Shown in pieces: positions 63,801-64,000 of a stretch of 64,000 nt of DNA. The stretch is taken from the NCBI GenBank assembly GCA_020444045.1, contig JAHLLS010000002.1, positions 62,001 to 126,000 of the forward strand, read 5' to 3'. The notes under the pieces are model-generated. The model worked only from the letters and a program-made list of their open reading frames with translations, was not told where the DNA came from and searched no databases. This DNA comes from Deltaproteobacteria bacterium (GTDB lineage: Bacteria; Desulfobacterota; Desulfobacteria; Desulfobacterales; UBA5852). How positions within the stretch are numbered: the first letter of the stretch is position 1; every line of letters begins with the position of its first letter. Made by a program: the position numbers and the translations under genes.

Positions 63801-64000
63801 CCACTGGCGGCTCAACGTGCCTTTGAGCTGGTCCTGGAGGGTAAAACCGCCGCCGTCAAAATCCAGCCACCAGGTGCGGGCCAGGGTCAACCGGTCCGGT
63901 GCCGGGTCGGCATCGCCCCGGCGAAGCGTTTTGAATGCCAGGCCGCCGGTTTCCTCGACCAGGAAGGCCGAAAAATTACGCCACTCCGGCGGCATATCGG
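60831..64000 (-). CDS. Large membrane protein, N-terminus beyond window
   Basis: At least 1,054 residues of a very large protein, open to the right edge. The visible part has an extracytoplasmic N-terminal section, a cluster of four to five transmembrane helices (about 165-255), an extracytoplasmic loop, one or two helices (about 365-420), a beta-rich extracytoplasmic domain of about 400 residues, and a C-terminal set of five to six helices ending in a basic tail. No catalytic motif is recognised. It may be an envelope or polysaccharide-related protein. The 3' end lies 150 bases from the methyltransferase remnant. Confidence 0.8.
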   Translation of the reverse strand, partial: DMPPEWRNFSAFLVEETGGLAFKTLRRGDADPAPDRLTLARTWWLDFDGGGFTLQDQLKGTLSRQWYVAMRPPFELGRVAVDGVDRVITKHGPSELPGVELRRGALDLVAEARYEGARFGTMPAVGWEHDFQKVTGVLNLPPGWRLFCATGVDRMDGSWIQRWTLLDFFVVLIITLAVFKLRNWRWGLLALVTMTLMFQEPNAPIYVWLHILAVMALLKVLPEGKIRGIVKLWGFAAIVFLLVVSIPFMVQQVRWGLYPQLAHPQSVGFFPGGTAPAPATVQRDAREAVRLAEVDQEAAGSIMRTPSMGKFKSGEAPAIEQFDPQALVQTGPGLPRWRWRVHRFEWNGPVQSDQTMRLWLVPPMVNFMLAILRVLLLGAFILGVVSLKDWWQVIRTRLKPAVQTAGLAVLLLMAIGPHRSQAAGAAFPPPALLKQLEDRLLEKPDCLPACADIAQLALTVRPDNLQILLEVHAAVQTAIPLPVTSSSWTPEAILLDQEPAPGLARDGAGQLWLLVGEGIHTIVLTGRIAPGVTTLQIPFPMPPHTAAYSAEGWQLAGIDADGNVAGTVQLTSEKPADAQDNDDRTQALPPFLHVERILHLGLTWQVSTTVTRITPPGASVLASIPLLAGEAVTTADIDTAQGAALIDMGPSVRQVRYNSVLTLSPTLTLQAPLAVPWTETWILDASPIWHCETSGIPVIHHQGKQGLWQPEWRPWPGEAVAIRVTRPEAVPGRTITLDAVDLTFVPGQRFDRAQLKITARTSKGGRHEIELPAAAALQLVTINGKSLPVRLEDRIVPLPLEPGSQDILLEWHQPSSAGMRVRSPALNLGEQAVNANVSFKMPADRWIIFAGGPRLGPAVLFWSYLIVMVLAALALARTRFTPLKYASWLLLSVGLTQVSIVAALIVVGWFFALAWRGTSLDDAGWFKFNMVQLLLVVWTIAALAGLYTAVERGLLGTPDMQIAGNGSSRFVLNWTQDRIDAMLPQPWVLVLPMWIYRVLMLFWSLWLALALLKWLRWGWSCYSRNGIWKKPPPRKRKPRKIWRTPEETGGPDQPS

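Overview
The window reads as a high-GC chromosomal segment from a strictly anaerobic, sulfate-reducing Desulfobacterota bacterium, probably of the Desulfosarcina/Desulfococcus type. That is inferred from an adenylylsulfate reductase beta subunit (aprB), a tungsten/molybdenum aldehyde:ferredoxin oxidoreductase, a glycyl radical enzyme with its activase, a succinyl-CoA:acetate-type CoA-transferase and many PAS/hybrid histidine kinases. No tRNA, rRNA, transposase, phage gene or CRISPR array was seen. Genes are densely packed on both strands in short operons.

Layout. 0.2-2.2 kb (minus): an envelope or metal-stress operon of two Spy/CpxP-like periplasmic proteins enclosing an ECF sigma factor and a probable anti-sigma protein. 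2.5-4.9 kb: zinc-ribbon membrane protein, TesB-like thioesterase, NimA-like flavoprotein, small unknown. 5-10.4 kb: a VWA/PspA-like/membrane-protein operon divergent from a response regulator-histidine kinase pair. 10.7-13.4 kb: an SLC13-type permease followed by a near-identical but decayed copy of the kinase 3' end. 13.8-20.5 kb: FAD-linked oxidase, a giant cyclase-ATPase-TPR regulator and a GAF-SpoIIE phosphatase. 20.8-24.1 kb (minus): penicillin-acylase-like hydrolase, HAD phosphatase, lipoprotein. 24.4-37 kb: two hybrid kinases, lipid hydrolases, CoA-transferase, LolA-like and membrane proteins, enoyl-CoA hydratase.

37.2-42.5 kb: a FadR/PdhR-type regulator with a palindromic operator in its own promoter region, followed by a glycyl radical enzyme of unassigned substrate, its radical-SAM activase and a PNPOx-fold protein. 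42.7-45.3 kb: a membrane protein with a secreted Cys-type sulfatase, then an aprB that lacks its usual partner aprA. 45.6-47.3 kb: a TPR protein, a 52-residue protein and a MerR-B12-domain regulator related to CarH.

47.4-56.7 kb (minus) is the most coherent system: a PAS-containing sigma54 activator, then AOR, GMC alcohol oxidoreductase, exported alkyl sulfatase and fatty acyl-CoA ligase in one co-directional block. A sigma54-type promoter and upstream palindromes lie in front of it. Together they form a complete inferred route from alkyl sulfate to alcohol, aldehyde, fatty acid and acyl-CoA. In a sulfate reducer the released sulfate could also serve as electron acceptor. 57-60.1 kb: a FecBCD/BtuFCD-type ABC importer whose leader holds two terminator-like hairpins, followed by a truncated methyltransferase gene. 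A large membrane protein runs off the right end.
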